DNA from: JBDNJM01 sp041687755
GTDB lineage: Bacteria > Planctomycetota > UBA1135 > GCA-002686595
NCBI GenBank assembly: GCA_041687755.1
Contig: JBDNJM010000203.1
Coordinates: forward strand, 1 to 64,000
Reading direction: 5' to 3'
Length of the DNA stretch: 64,000 bases
Shown: piece by piece, positions 26,568-35,684 of the stretch
Layout of the letters: each line of letters starts with the position of its first letter
How positions within the stretch are numbered: the first letter of the stretch is position 1
Made by a program: the position numbers and the translations under genes
The notes under the pieces: model-generated
Seen by the model: only the letters and a program-made list of their open reading frames with translations
Databases searched by the model: none
Told to the model about the DNA's origin: nothing

Positions 26568-28565
26568 ATGACGACTTCCGATTCGAACAGCCTGACCTGG
26601 TACCGCGTCGCCTCCCTCGATGAGCTCCCCGAGGGGCGCGTCAAGACCGTCAGCATCGACCACGGCGCGGCCGAAAAAACGGTCTGCCTGACCCACCACA
26701 AAGGGGAGTACGCGGGCCTCGAGAACCACTGTCCGCACCAGGGCGGTCCGCTCGGGGAAGGCTCGATCGAGAAGGGCTGGCTGCGCTGCCCGTGGCACGG
26801 GTGGGAGTACTGCCCGCACACGGGCAACTCGCCGGGCGGCCATGACGACGGCGTTGGGAGGCACCCGACCGAAGTGCGCGCCGACGGCGTGTACGTGGGG
26901 CTCGAGCCGGAAGTCGTCCACGAGCGCACGATCACCGACGTGATGGCTGAGACGATGGTCGCTTGGGGGCTAACGCACGTGTTCGGGATGGTCGGGCACT
27001 CGAACCTCGGATTGGCGGACGCGATCCGGCGGCGCTGCGAGGCGGGCGAGCTGAGCTACATCGGTATTCGGCACGAGGGGGCGGCGGCGTTCGCGGCTTC
27101 GGCGTTCGGAAAGCTGACCGGGGATCCGGCTGCGTGTCTGACGATCGCGGGCCCCGGGGCGACGAACCTGCTGACCGGCATGTGGGACGCGAAGGTCGAT
27201 CGGTCGCCGGTTGTGGCGCTCACCGGCCAGGTGCAGGCCCAGGTGTTCGGGCCGGGCGCGTTCCAGGAGTTGCCGCTCAAGGAGGCCTTCGGGGCGGTGG
27301 CCGCATTCAGCCACCTTGTGCTGCCGGGCTCGAACCACGCCGAGCTGACGAGCCTAGCGTTCAAGTCGGCGATCACCGGCCAGAGTGTCGCGCACCTGAT
27401 CTTCCCCGACGACGTGCAAACGATGCCGGCGGAGCCGGATGCGCCGGTCGGCAGCCCTGAGGGGCGCATGGCGCTGGCCGAGGTGCGGCCGGCGGAGGCC
27501 GAGCTGGCGAAGGCGCGCGCGATGTTGGCGGCGGCGAAGCGCCCGGTGCTGATCGTCGGGCACGGTGCGCGCTTTCAAATGCCCCAGGTGATCGCGCTCG
27601 CGGAGGAACTCGGCGCGCCGGTGGTGACGACCTTCAAGGGCAAGGGCGCGATCGGTGACGATCATCCTCTGGCGGGCGGCGTGCTCGGGCGCAGCGGAAC
27701 TCCGGTCGCCTCGTGGTTGATGAACGAGTCCGATCTGCTGCTGGTTCTCGGCGCCTCATTCAGCAACCACACCGGCATCACGCCGAAGATCAAGACGATC
27801 CAGGTGGACTCGGATCGCGCGCAGTTGGCTCGTTTCCATGCGGTGGACCTGCCGCTGTGGGGCGAGCTCGGCGTGACGGTGGAGCTGTTGCGCGAAGGAG
27901 CGGGCAAGTTTGCGGCCGTCGACCAGCGCGCCGACATCGCCGAGCGCTGGGGCATCTGGCGCGAGGAGAAGCGACGCCGTCTCGACGACGGGTGCGGCCA
28001 GGGTGTTTCTTCGTCGGCGATCTTCGACGCATTGAACCGCAAGGCACCGAAGGACGCGATTTTCGCGGTGGACGTGGGCAACAACACGTACAGCTTCGGG
28101 CGCTACTTCGAACCCTCCGGCGACCAGGCGGTGCTGATGTCCGGGTACCTGGGCTCGATCGGCTTCGGTTACCCCGCGGCGATGGGCGCCTGGGCGGCGA
28201 CCCAGGTGAAGGGACGCTGGAACGGCCGTTTTGAGGGCCGTCCGGTGATCGCGATCACTGGCGACGGCGGCTTCGGGCAGTACCCGTTTGAGGTTACGAC
28301 CGCAGTGCAGTACGGCATGAACATCACCCACGTGCTGCTGCACAACAAGCAGCTGGGCAAGATCAGCAAGGAGCAGCGCGCCGGCGGCTGGGACGTGTGG
28401 CAGACGACGCTCGTGAACCCGAACTTCGCGGAGTTCGTCACCAGCTGCGGCGGCCTGGGGATTCGCGTCGAGCGCGCGGACCAGCTCGATGAGGCGCTGA
28501 CGCGCGCGCTGGCCTTCGGTGGGCCGGCGACGGTGGAAGTGATGGCCGACGCGGACCTAATCTGA
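26568..28565 (+). CDS. Rieske-[2Fe-2S] domain fused to a ThDP-dependent enzyme
   Basis: A 665-residue cytoplasmic fusion. Residues 8-112 are a Rieske ferredoxin domain with ligands Cys55-His57 and Cys74-His77 (HCPHQGGPLGEG, RCPWHGWEY). Residues ~115-665 are a three-domain ThDP enzyme of the acetolactate synthase / pyruvate oxidase class: catalytic Glu170 in IRHEGAAAFAASAFGKLTG, a central domain (RPVLIVGHGARFQMPQV), and the ThDP/Mg motif starting ITGDGGFGQYPFE near residue 565. Substrate is unknown; a 2-oxo acid is likely, and the fused cluster suggests electrons leave the ThDP intermediate one at a time. It is first in an operon with another Rieske fusion at 28973. ATG 26568 is chosen because it opens the Rieske fold directly. 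Confidence 0.92.
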   Translation: MTTSDSNSLTWYRVASLDELPEGRVKTVSIDHGAAEKTVCLTHHKGEYAGLENHCPHQGGPLGEGSIEKGWLRCPWHGWEYCPHTGNSPGGHDDGVGRHPTEVRADGVYVGLEPEVVHERTITDVMAETMVAWGLTHVFGMVGHSNLGLADAIRRRCEAGELSYIGIRHEGAAAFAASAFGKLTGDPAACLTIAGPGATNLLTGMWDAKVDRSPVVALTGQVQAQVFGPGAFQELPLKEAFGAVAAFSHLVLPGSNHAELTSLAFKSAITGQSVAHLIFPDDVQTMPAEPDAPVGSPEGRMALAEVRPAEAELAKARAMLAAAKRPVLIVGHGARFQMPQVIALAEELGAPVVTTFKGKGAIGDDHPLAGGVLGRSGTPVASWLMNESDLLLVLGASFSNHTGITPKIKTIQVDSDRAQLARFHAVDLPLWGELGVTVELLREGAGKFAAVDQRADIAERWGIWREEKRRRLDDGCGQGVSSSAIFDALNRKAPKDAIFAVDVGNNTYSFGRYFEPSGDQAVLMSGYLGSIGFGYPAAMGAWAATQVKGRWNGRFEGRPVIAITGDGGFGQYPFEVTTAVQYGMNITHVLLHNKQLGKISKEQRAGGWDVWQTTLVNPNFAEFVTSCGGLGIRVERADQLDEALTRALAFGGPATVEVMADADLI

Positions 28566-28593
28566 GGCCGTCAAGGCCTAGGCTGTTGGAACA

Positions 28594-28794
28594 ATGATCT
28601 TCAAAGTGCTGGTGCTGTACGTCGTCGCGGGACTCGTGTTCGGCGCCTACTACGTCAAGGCGGGGGCGGCCAGGCTCGACCCGGCGGCCAAGGGCTCTTC
28701 GCTGGGCTTTCGGCTGATGCTGTTTCCCGCGGCGGTGGCCCTGTGGCCGTGGTTGCTGAAGCGCCTTAGGCAAGGCGGGGGGAGGATCGCTTGA
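28594..28794 (+). CDS. Small two-helix membrane protein of the Rieske operon
   Basis: A 66-residue protein with two hydrophobic helices (VLVLYVVAGLVFGAYYV and LGFRLMLFPAAVALWPWLL) joined by a polar loop, ending in a basic tail. No metal ligands are visible. It begins 28 bp after the Rieske-ThDP gene, and its stop overlaps the TTG start of the next gene, so cotranslation is likely. It resembles accessory subunits of small membrane complexes, but no family is recognised. Confidence 0.75.
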   Translation: MIFKVLVLYVVAGLVFGAYYVKAGAARLDPAAKGSSLGFRLMLFPAAVALWPWLLKRLRQGGGRIA

Positions 28795-28976
28795 GGCGCT
28801 CCCACCGCAGCTGGCACCGGATGCTGTGGCTCGTGCTCGGGCCGCTGGCCCTGGTGCTGGTCGGGCTGGCCTGGAAGGCGCGCGAGCCGATTCCGAAGCA
28901 GGCGACTTTGGACGCGGAGACCGGGCTCGTCGTTGTACCTGAGGTCGAGGCGGGCGAGGGCGAGGACCAGCAATGA
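28791..28976 (+). CDS. Single-helix membrane protein of the Rieske operon
   Basis: A 61-residue product with a basic N-terminus, one helix (MLWLVLGPLALVLVGLAW) and an acidic C-terminus rich in Glu. TTG 28791 overlaps the previous stop in a TTGA junction, and the stop overlaps the next ATG by four bases, which strongly supports the gene despite its size. Unknown family; probably a small subunit or stabiliser of the following membrane protein. Confidence 0.7.
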   Translation: MRRSHRSWHRMLWLVLGPLALVLVGLAWKAREPIPKQATLDAETGLVVVPEVEAGEGEDQQ

Positions 28977-30037
28977 GCGAGTCCTACCGCACCGTCCAGT
29001 GGAACGCGCACAAGCGCACCTACGACCTGGTGATCGCGGCCGGCGTGCTGCTGTTCCTGGGCGGCTTCGTCGGTCTTACGTTCGCGCTGCATCCGGCCCC
29101 GGGCGACCTGTCGGTGCCGATCGTCGTGCTGCGCGCGAGCGCCGTCTGCGCGTTCCTGATGCTGCACCTGATCCTGTGCATTGGGCCGCTCGCGCGGTTG
29201 ACGCCGAAGGCCCTGCCGCTGCTGTACAACAGGCGGCACCTCGGCGTCTCTGCCTTCCTGGTCGCGCTCGTGCACGGGCTGCTAGCGACGATCTACTACC
29301 AGGGGATGGGCGACGCGAACCCGCTCGTGGCGATCTTCACCGCGAACCCGCGCTACGACTCGATCGCGCAGTTCCCGTTCCAGACGTTGGGCGTGTTCGG
29401 CCTGGCGGTGCTGTTCCTGATGGCGGCGACCAGCCACGACTACTGGCTGAAAAACCTCACGCCCGGCGCGTGGAAGGCCCTGCACATGTGCGTCTACGTG
29501 GCCTACGTGGCGCTGGTGGGGCACGTGGCGCTCGGGGCTCTGCAGGCGGAGCCGCATCCGGTCTATGCGGGGCTGCTGTTGTTGGGGGTCGTGGTGGTCT
29601 CGGGCCTGCACCTGGTGGCTGGAACGCGCGAGACGGCCAAGGACGCCGGCTCGTCGGAGCAGGACGGATGGGTGCGGGCCGGACGGCTCGACGAGATCGA
29701 TCCTGACTGTGCCCTCGTCGTTGTGCTGCCGGGCGACGAGCGCGTGGCGATCTTCCGCTCCGAGGCCGGTCTCAGCGCGCTCTCCAACGTGTGCGCGCAC
29801 CAGGGCGGACCGCTGGGCGAGGGACGCATCGTCGATGGCTGCGTCACGTGCCCTTGGCACGGCTACCAGTACCTGGCCGACCGCGGCCAGTCGCCGCCGC
29901 CGTTCACCGAGAAAGTGCCGACTTACCGACTGAAGCTCGAGGGCGACGAGGTCTGGGTCGACGCCCGCGCCAACCCGCCCGGAACCCCGGTGGATCCGTT
30001 GCCGATTCCGAATGCTCTGGAGGCTACCCGTGGCTGA
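28973..30037 (+). CDS. Ferric-reductase-like heme membrane domain fused to a Rieske domain
   Basis: A 354-residue fusion. Residues 15-215 form about six helices of the ferric-reductase-like transmembrane type, with candidate heme-b ligands His65, His101, His171 and His184. Residues 232-332 are a Rieske domain with Cys274-His276 and Cys293-His296 (NVCAHQGGPLGEG, TCPWHGYQY), very similar to the domain on the ThDP enzyme at 26568. No FAD/NAD domain is present, unlike NADPH oxidases and ferric reductases, so electrons should arrive through the Rieske cluster. It overlaps its neighbours by 4 and 8 bp. The likely role is transmembrane electron transfer from a soluble Rieske donor. Confidence 0.9.
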   Translation: MSESYRTVQWNAHKRTYDLVIAAGVLLFLGGFVGLTFALHPAPGDLSVPIVVLRASAVCAFLMLHLILCIGPLARLTPKALPLLYNRRHLGVSAFLVALVHGLLATIYYQGMGDANPLVAIFTANPRYDSIAQFPFQTLGVFGLAVLFLMAATSHDYWLKNLTPGAWKALHMCVYVAYVALVGHVALGALQAEPHPVYAGLLLLGVVVVSGLHLVAGTRETAKDAGSSEQDGWVRAGRLDEIDPDCALVVVLPGDERVAIFRSEAGLSALSNVCAHQGGPLGEGRIVDGCVTCPWHGYQYLADRGQSPPPFTEKVPTYRLKLEGDEVWVDARANPPGTPVDPLPIPNALEATRG

Positions 30038-30779
30038 TTCGAAGTCGCCGTTCTACGTGGGCTACCTGCCGCTGCCGGCCGCGTTGCGCGGACCGGTGCG
30101 GACTTGGGGGCTCGGCGTGTTGGCCTTGGGCGCGGCGGTTGTTGCGGGCATCGCAGTCCTGCAGAAGAACCCCGGGGCCGGCTCGATCGACTGGTCGGCC
30201 ACGACCGAGGTAGAGGGGGTGCTGCACGTCGATCCCTACCCGGTGCTCTACCGCGGCGAGGCCGACGGACCGGCGCAGGCCACGCTGTTGGTCTCGGAGC
30301 TGAAGTTCGGCGTGGCGGACCGCGCGCTCGAGTTCGACGGGCAGGGTATCGCGGTCCGCGGCTACCCGATCAGCCGCGACGGCCGACGCATGCTCGAGGT
30401 TGTCGCCGATGCCGACGCGCTGTCTCCGGCGCCGGGTGCAGGGAACACCACCGCGGACCGAGTGGTCGTCGGAGAGCACACCTTGGTCGGCGAGATCGCC
30501 GACTCGAAGTGCTTCCTCGGCGTGATGAAGCCCGGGCTGGGCAAGACCCACCGCGCCTGCGCAGTGCGCTGCATTTCCGGAGGCATCGCGCCCGTGTTGA
30601 TCACCGAGAGCGAGGCCGGCGAGCTGCGTATGTACGTCCTGCGCGGCCGCGACGGGAGTCCGATGAACGAGGCGGTCTTGCCCTATGTGGCCGAGCCGGT
30701 GCAGCTGACCGGACTCGTCTCGCGCCGCGGAGATCTGCTGTTCCTGGACTTGGATCCGGCGGAGATCGAACGACTTTAG
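30030..30779 (+). CDS. Membrane-anchored Cys/His-motif protein of the Rieske operon
   Basis: GTG 30030 overlaps the previous stop by 8 bp and gives 249 residues. One N-terminal helix (WGLGVLALGAAVVAGIAVL) anchors a soluble domain. Its core has the dense motif DSKCFLGVMKPGLG and THRACAVRCISGG, placing Cys161, His174, Cys177 and Cys181 in a compact possible metal or cluster site. I recall similar motif-bearing proteins beside redox operons but know no function. As last gene of the operon it could be the terminal acceptor or a cofactor-binding subunit on the outer face. Confidence 0.8.
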   Translation: MADSKSPFYVGYLPLPAALRGPVRTWGLGVLALGAAVVAGIAVLQKNPGAGSIDWSATTEVEGVLHVDPYPVLYRGEADGPAQATLLVSELKFGVADRALEFDGQGIAVRGYPISRDGRRMLEVVADADALSPAPGAGNTTADRVVVGEHTLVGEIADSKCFLGVMKPGLGKTHRACAVRCISGGIAPVLITESEAGELRMYVLRGRDGSPMNEAVLPYVAEPVQLTGLVSRRGDLLFLDLDPAEIERL

Positions 30780-31055
30780 GGTCGGGCGCGTCGCGGTGGG
30801 TAGGGGGCGCTTGAGGGAGGAGCTCTAAGTCGCCCCACGCTGCTCGCAGCGAGTTCGGTCGTGGGGTCCGAGCGTCCGCCGGGGTGAGCGCCGGGGCCCG
30901 CAAAAGGCTGCGAGGGGGATCGCGGGGCTTTCTTGGGATTCTTACTGCGGTTTTGGGCGAGTGCGGAGAGTCCATGGGGGACGGCCATTCGGTCTGTCCC
31001 CGGCGCTTTTGATTGCGAGGAGCCGGGCCACGCTACCTCCGCATCCCGGACTGCA

Positions 31056-32095
31056 ATGAACTCGACGACTTGCCTGCTTCGTGGGCTTGCCCCCTCGGCT
31101 CTCGCCCTGGCGGCGCTCGCTGCGCCCGATGTCCTGGTTGTCTCCCCGGCCGGGGGCCGGGTGTCGACTCTTCGATGGTTCACGAGGCGGTCGCGGCCGC
31201 CCAGGGCGGAGACGTGATTCTGGTCAAGGAGGGGTTCAATTTCTCGTTCGCGACCAGCGGCAAGCAGCTCACGCTTGTGGCTGAGAACGGCGCCTACGTT
31301 GCGATCAACAACACGACGAGCGTGGGCGGGCTGGCGCTCGGCCAGGAGGTTCTGCTCGCGGGCCTGCAGCTGGGGCCGGCCAGCCTCCCGCTGCAGCTGG
31401 GCGGCAGCGAGGGGCCGATCTGGCTGCACGACTGTCGCGTGTTGGGCAACCCGACCGGCGCGTTCGGGACGGCGGATGCGGCTCAAGTCTCGGACTGCGT
31501 CGACGTGCTGTTCAGCGACTCCCGCGTGGAGGGCGAATTCTTCGGGGGCGGCAACGCCTGCCTGGTGGAGCGCTCCGATCTGCACCCGTGGAGCACGATT
31601 CTTCGGGGCGGGATGCCGAACCAGGCCATCGCGGACGGCGGGGTGGGGCTGCGCCTCGAGGACGGCTTTCTGTTCGCCAGCGACTGCGAGATCCAGGGCG
31701 GCCCCGGCACGGACGGATTTCTGGCGGGGCCGAGCTGCGAGGGGCCGAACCCGCGCGGTTACCGCCTGGCCAAGACGCTGCTGCGCTCAGGTGCGGCGAG
31801 CGAATCGGTCTTCGAGGGGCCGACCGGCGAGCTCGCCGGGTTCGCCGCGCTGGGCGACCTCTCGCCGAGCTACTTCTCCGACGGGCTGGCGAGCGCCATC
31901 TCGCTGAACGCGCTGAAGTTCGTCCCCGTCGACGCGATCCCCGCCGACGGGTTCCTGGACATGCCGATTTCGGTGCAGCTGCCGCCGGGCGTGGTCTCCC
32001 ACGTGTTCCGGACCGAGAGCGTGTTCTTCGGTCCGACGGATGGATTGCTCCTGGGGCCGCCAGCGCCGGCGATCGTGATCGATTCGCCTCTTTAA
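31056..32095 (+). pseudogene. Secreted beta-helix-like protein, one frameshift
   Basis: ATG 31056 opens a Sec signal (LLRGLAPSALALAALAAPD). The frame then needs one extra base in a GGGGG run (31152-31156) to reach GVDSSMVHEAVAAAQGGDVI and the rest of the protein to 32095. The body has regular short strands and turns (LVAENGAYVAINNTTSVGG, IWLHDCRVLGNPTG, VLFSDSRVEGEFFGG), fitting a right-handed parallel beta-helix as in pectate-lyase-like and DUF1565 proteins. No catalytic residues can be named. The single homopolymer lesion suggests a sequencing error in an otherwise intact gene. Confidence 0.7.
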
Positions 32096-32137
32096 GCGAA
32101 GTCGTTCACGGCCTCCGGTCCGGCCGTCCGTTCCCGG

Positions 32138-34366
32138 CTAGCGCGGGCTGCGGCGCGGCGTGCGCGGCTCGAAGGCCGGGGGTTCGAGGAGCACGGGGTC
32201 GAGCGCCTGGAGCTGCTCCAGGATCTCGGCGGCGCGGTCTGCGCGATCGGCCTCGAGCAGGCGAGCCCGCAGTGTCGTAGCCGTCATCACGGCGCTCTGG
32301 TTGAGCCCGTCCAGGGTGGCGGCCGAGGCCGGGCGCAGGGTCAGGGCCCGCGCGATCAAGTCCGCTGCCTCGTCTAGGCGCTCGGACTCAAGGGCCAATC
32401 GGGCCTGGCCAGCGACGCACAGGGCGACCTCGTGCAGGCTCGAGTCCGCGGTCTCGGGATGGGCGGCAGCGTCGCGCTCGAACAGGGCGATGGCTGCGGA
32501 GTAGGCGGCCGTGGCGAGCTCGGGCTCGCGGCGCCGGCGGTGGTACTCGGCCGCCGTGCGATTGCCGAATCCGGCGAACCAGGTCGTGCGCGAGTCGGCG
32601 GGCGCGGTCTCGAGCAGCGTGGCGTACGCGGCTTGCACGCCGGCGGGGCCGCCGCGGATCAGGGCGCGCCGGCGTAGGCGCTCGTGCAGGGTCGCGGACT
32701 CCGGGTAGCGGGCGAGGCCGCGGTCGAGGGCGATCTCGGCGCGCTCGTCGGCGCCCAGCCAGCGCAGGAAGTCGTGGTGGACCTGCACGTCGAAGTCGGT
32801 GTCGAGGTCGCGGCTGCTGAGCACGGTGTAGGCGGCGTCCACGTCGCTGAGCCATTCGCCGGGCCACTTCTGCTTGGCGCGGACGGCGTTGATGATGCGG
32901 CGCTCGCGGGCCTCCGCGAAGACCTGCATGAGGGCGGCGGCCGTCCAGCTGCTGGACTCGTCTGCGGCGCCCGGCGCGCCACCGGGCATGGCTTCGACCG
33001 CAGCCTCGGCCAGCGGATAAGCGGGCTCGGGGTCGCCCGTGTAATAGAGCAGTAGCGCCTCGACGGCATCGACGCGCCAGCCGACCTGGCCGAGGTCCTT
33101 AGCTAAGTTGAGCGAGCGTCGCGCGTCTTCGAGCATCAGCTGCTGCATCGGGACACCTCCGCGGCTGCTCGCGCTGCTGAGCAGGGCCGCGGTGCGCGGG
33201 TCGAGCGCGGTCTGCAGGCTAGCCTCCGCGAAGCCGAGCGCGGCTTCGGGGTCGGCGGGGCGGCTGCTCGCGGCGCGGGCGCGGCGCGTGACGCGCGCGA
33301 CGTTCGAGTCGGGGGTCGCGGAGTCGGCGGAGTAGTTCGAGCCGCCCCAGGCGCCGAGGTCGATCGCGCCGCCCTTGCCCTCCAGGCCGCGGTGCACGAC
33401 GGCGAGGTTGCGCGCACGCTCGTCCGTCGGGGAGAGCCGCTCGAGGGCTGCGATCAGGGCCTCGCGCTCCTCGGCGGTCACGGCGGTGCGCAGGGCCTCG
33501 GCGATCAGGTCGGCGGCTCCCGCCTGGTTGGTTTGGGCCAGAGCCTCGCGGGCAATCCGAGCCAGGTCGGCGTCGAGCCCGAAGACGGCCATGCGCAGCA
33601 CCTCGACCGGCGCCTGGCGGCCCGCGGCGACCGAGCGCGTCAGCAGCTCCCGTCGCGTGGTCGTGTCGCCTTCGGCGTACGCCTGCTCGACGGCCTGGCG
33701 GTCACGGATGTCCGGGCTGGCGACGAGGTCGAGCGGGTTGCGCTCCCCGCGGGCCGGCGGGTTCTCGGGCACGCGTCCGACGCTGCCCTCCCGGACGGCC
33801 TGGAACACGCTGTCGGTGTCCATCGCGTAGAAGACGTCGTAGTACTCGGCCTCGGGGCCGGGCAGCTCGCCGGCCTCGGTCAGCTCGACACCGATGTGGC
33901 GCGGCGCGATCCGTTGGCCGTCGAAGAACAGGTCGTGCAGCTGCGGCTCGAGGGCGATGTGCTCGCCGCAGGTCACGCTGCCGAAGCGCGGGCACTCGAT
34001 GCGTTCGCCGTGCTCGTCGTGGTCGGCGGGGTTGTGTCGGTAGACGCTCGCCATGAGGCACACGTAGGGCTCGTAGAGCGCGGCCACTTCGGGCTGGCGG
34101 TAGCGGACGCCGGCGTAGTGCTCACTCGCGATTTCGCCGTCCATGTTGACGGCGATCAGCAGCGGCCGGCCCTCCGCGCGGGCGACGGCGACGGCGTCCT
34201 CGAAGGTGCGCTGCCAGGTGATCAGCGTGGGCTTGGCCCAGTCCTCGGCTGTGGGCGCGTCCCACATGGCTTCGCGGTCGACGCCGGCCTGGGCCGTGGC
34301 GAGCGCGGCGAACGGGGCGGCGGCGAGGATCGGAGAGCCGAGCAGGGGCAGCAGGCGACGAAGCAT
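32138..34366 (-). CDS. Secreted thioredoxin-fold plus TPR protein without CxxC
   Basis: ATG 34366 gives a Sec signal (LLPLLGSPILAAAPFAALATA) and 742 residues. The N-terminal ~150 residues resemble a thioredoxin-like DUF255-type fold (TFEDAVAVARAEGRPLLIAV, then YRQPEVAALYEPYVCLMASV), but the usual CxxC after the second strand is absent. The rest is largely helical with alternating Ala/Leu patterns of TPR-like repeats (about residues 230-740), including ATAAYSAAIALFERDAAAHP. It probably acts as an exported scaffold. It is convergent with the beta-helix gene and divergent from the BatD-like gene. Confidence 0.7.
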   Translation of the reverse strand: MLRRLLPLLGSPILAAAPFAALATAQAGVDREAMWDAPTAEDWAKPTLITWQRTFEDAVAVARAEGRPLLIAVNMDGEIASEHYAGVRYRQPEVAALYEPYVCLMASVYRHNPADHDEHGERIECPRFGSVTCGEHIALEPQLHDLFFDGQRIAPRHIGVELTEAGELPGPEAEYYDVFYAMDTDSVFQAVREGSVGRVPENPPARGERNPLDLVASPDIRDRQAVEQAYAEGDTTTRRELLTRSVAAGRQAPVEVLRMAVFGLDADLARIAREALAQTNQAGAADLIAEALRTAVTAEEREALIAALERLSPTDERARNLAVVHRGLEGKGGAIDLGAWGGSNYSADSATPDSNVARVTRRARAASSRPADPEAALGFAEASLQTALDPRTAALLSSASSRGGVPMQQLMLEDARRSLNLAKDLGQVGWRVDAVEALLLYYTGDPEPAYPLAEAAVEAMPGGAPGAADESSSWTAAALMQVFAEARERRIINAVRAKQKWPGEWLSDVDAAYTVLSSRDLDTDFDVQVHHDFLRWLGADERAEIALDRGLARYPESATLHERLRRRALIRGGPAGVQAAYATLLETAPADSRTTWFAGFGNRTAAEYHRRRREPELATAAYSAAIALFERDAAAHPETADSSLHEVALCVAGQARLALESERLDEAADLIARALTLRPASAATLDGLNQSAVMTATTLRARLLEADRADRAAEILEQLQALDPVLLEPPAFEPRTPRRSPR

Positions 34367-34434
34367 TGGGAGCGGGTGCGGAAGGGATCGAGTGGTGGCG
34401 CGCCGTGAAGGGGCCAATCTAATAGGATCTGGCC

Positions 34435-35553
34435 ATGGCGAGGACAGTGGGGATCGTGGGGCGGGTGTTCGGAGTCGGGCTGCTGGCCGTTCTGGGGGCG
34501 TCGCCGGCTGTATCAGGGCACAAGGAGTTGGAGCTTCCAGCCGCGCAGGGCGTGGCCCCAAGCGAGCTAGCCGCTGTGAGCTGGTCGCTGGACGGTGGCG
34601 TTCCGGCCCGCGAGGCGGTCGCCGGGGAGGTGCTGCTCGTGCGCGTTTCGTTGCGGCTCGATCCGGAGCTGCTCGAGCCCGGTCGGCTGGCCGCGAAGCG
34701 CACCCCAGTGGACCTGCCGGTCGAGTTGGCGCTGCCCTGGCTGGGATCCGGGGCAGACGGAGTGGCCGACGCTCGGGTCGACCCTGCGTGGGCGGAGCTA
34801 GCGGCTGCAGGTCCTTCGACGTCGATCGTGCTGAACGGCGAGGTCGGCCGGGTCCTGCCCGGAACGGGTCCGGGCGAGTTCGGCATCGATTTTCTTGTGG
34901 CCCTCGGCGGCGCGGGCAGGGTCTTGCTGGAGCCGCCGGCGCTCAGCCTCGAGCGCGTCAGCGCGACGCGCACCGGACTGTTCGGCGAGGAGCAGCCGGG
35001 GGATGTGGAGCGCGTGCGCGTCGTGGGGGAGGCGATCGAGTTGAGCGTGTCCGAGCCTCCGCTAGCGCGTCGCCCGATCGAATGGGGCGGGGCGATCGGT
35101 GAACTGTCGGTCGAGGCCCGAGTGAGCGTGCCGGTCGCCTTTGAGGGCGAGTCGCTGCGCTACGAGCTGGTGCTGCGCGGGTTGGCCAATCTTGGGGAGT
35201 TCGAACTCCCGGGCGCCAGCGCGTTCGATAAGGCGCATCTGCGCGGCTACAGCCGCACACGCGGAACGCGGAGCGAGACGATCCTGTACGACCTTGTGCC
35301 GGCGCGCACGGGGGAGTTCGAGCTGCCGAGTGTGCGGCTGGCGACCTACCTGCCCGGCGAGGGGCGCTACGAGGTGCTCAGCACCGAGCCGGTGCGGGTA
35401 CGCGTGCTTCCGAAGGTGAAGGCAGGGAAACCCGACGTCGCCGCAATGCCTGAGCCGGACTCACGACGCGCGCCGTGGTGGACTTGGCCGGCTGTTGGCG
35501 GGCTCTTTGCTGTGGCCGCGGCGTTCGTCGTGGCGCGTCGCCGGCGCCGCTGA
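34435..35553 (+). CDS. BatD-like exported protein with C-terminal membrane helix
   Basis: A 372-residue protein with a signal peptide, beta-sandwich modules and a C-terminal anchor (WWTWPAVGGLFAVAAAFVVA) followed by an Arg-rich stop-transfer tail. The second module (VSVPVAFEGESLRYELVLRG, then FELPGASAFDKAHLRGYSR and TILYDLVPARTGEFELPSV) matches BatD / oxygen-tolerance proteins. BatD is usually encoded with BatA/BatB von Willebrand proteins and a MoxR ATPase; none is here, so this copy is orphaned or distantly partnered. Confidence 0.72.
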   Translation: MARTVGIVGRVFGVGLLAVLGASPAVSGHKELELPAAQGVAPSELAAVSWSLDGGVPAREAVAGEVLLVRVSLRLDPELLEPGRLAAKRTPVDLPVELALPWLGSGADGVADARVDPAWAELAAAGPSTSIVLNGEVGRVLPGTGPGEFGIDFLVALGGAGRVLLEPPALSLERVSATRTGLFGEEQPGDVERVRVVGEAIELSVSEPPLARRPIEWGGAIGELSVEARVSVPVAFEGESLRYELVLRGLANLGEFELPGASAFDKAHLRGYSRTRGTRSETILYDLVPARTGEFELPSVRLATYLPGEGRYEVLSTEPVRVRVLPKVKAGKPDVAAMPEPDSRRAPWWTWPAVGGLFAVAAAFVVARRRRR

Positions 35554-35562
35554 GGCGTCGGC

Positions 35563-35607
35563 GTCCCGGGGCAGAGGGTCCCGAGGCAGGGGGTCCCGAG
35601 GCAGGGG
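35563..35607 (+). repeat. 15-bp tandem repeat, three units
   Basis: Three head-to-tail units of a GTCCCGAGGCAGGGG-type 15-mer (35563-35577, 35578-35592, 35593-35607) occupy the gap between the BatD-like gene and the convergent HerA-like gene. The first unit differs at two bases. This is a simple slippage-prone repeat with no evident regulatory role. Confidence 0.8.
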
Positions 35608-35684
35608 GGACGAGAAGACGAGCTTGCCCGAACTGCCGCCTGGGACGGTGCCCGGGTGGGCGGGCTGGAACTGGCGGATTCCGG

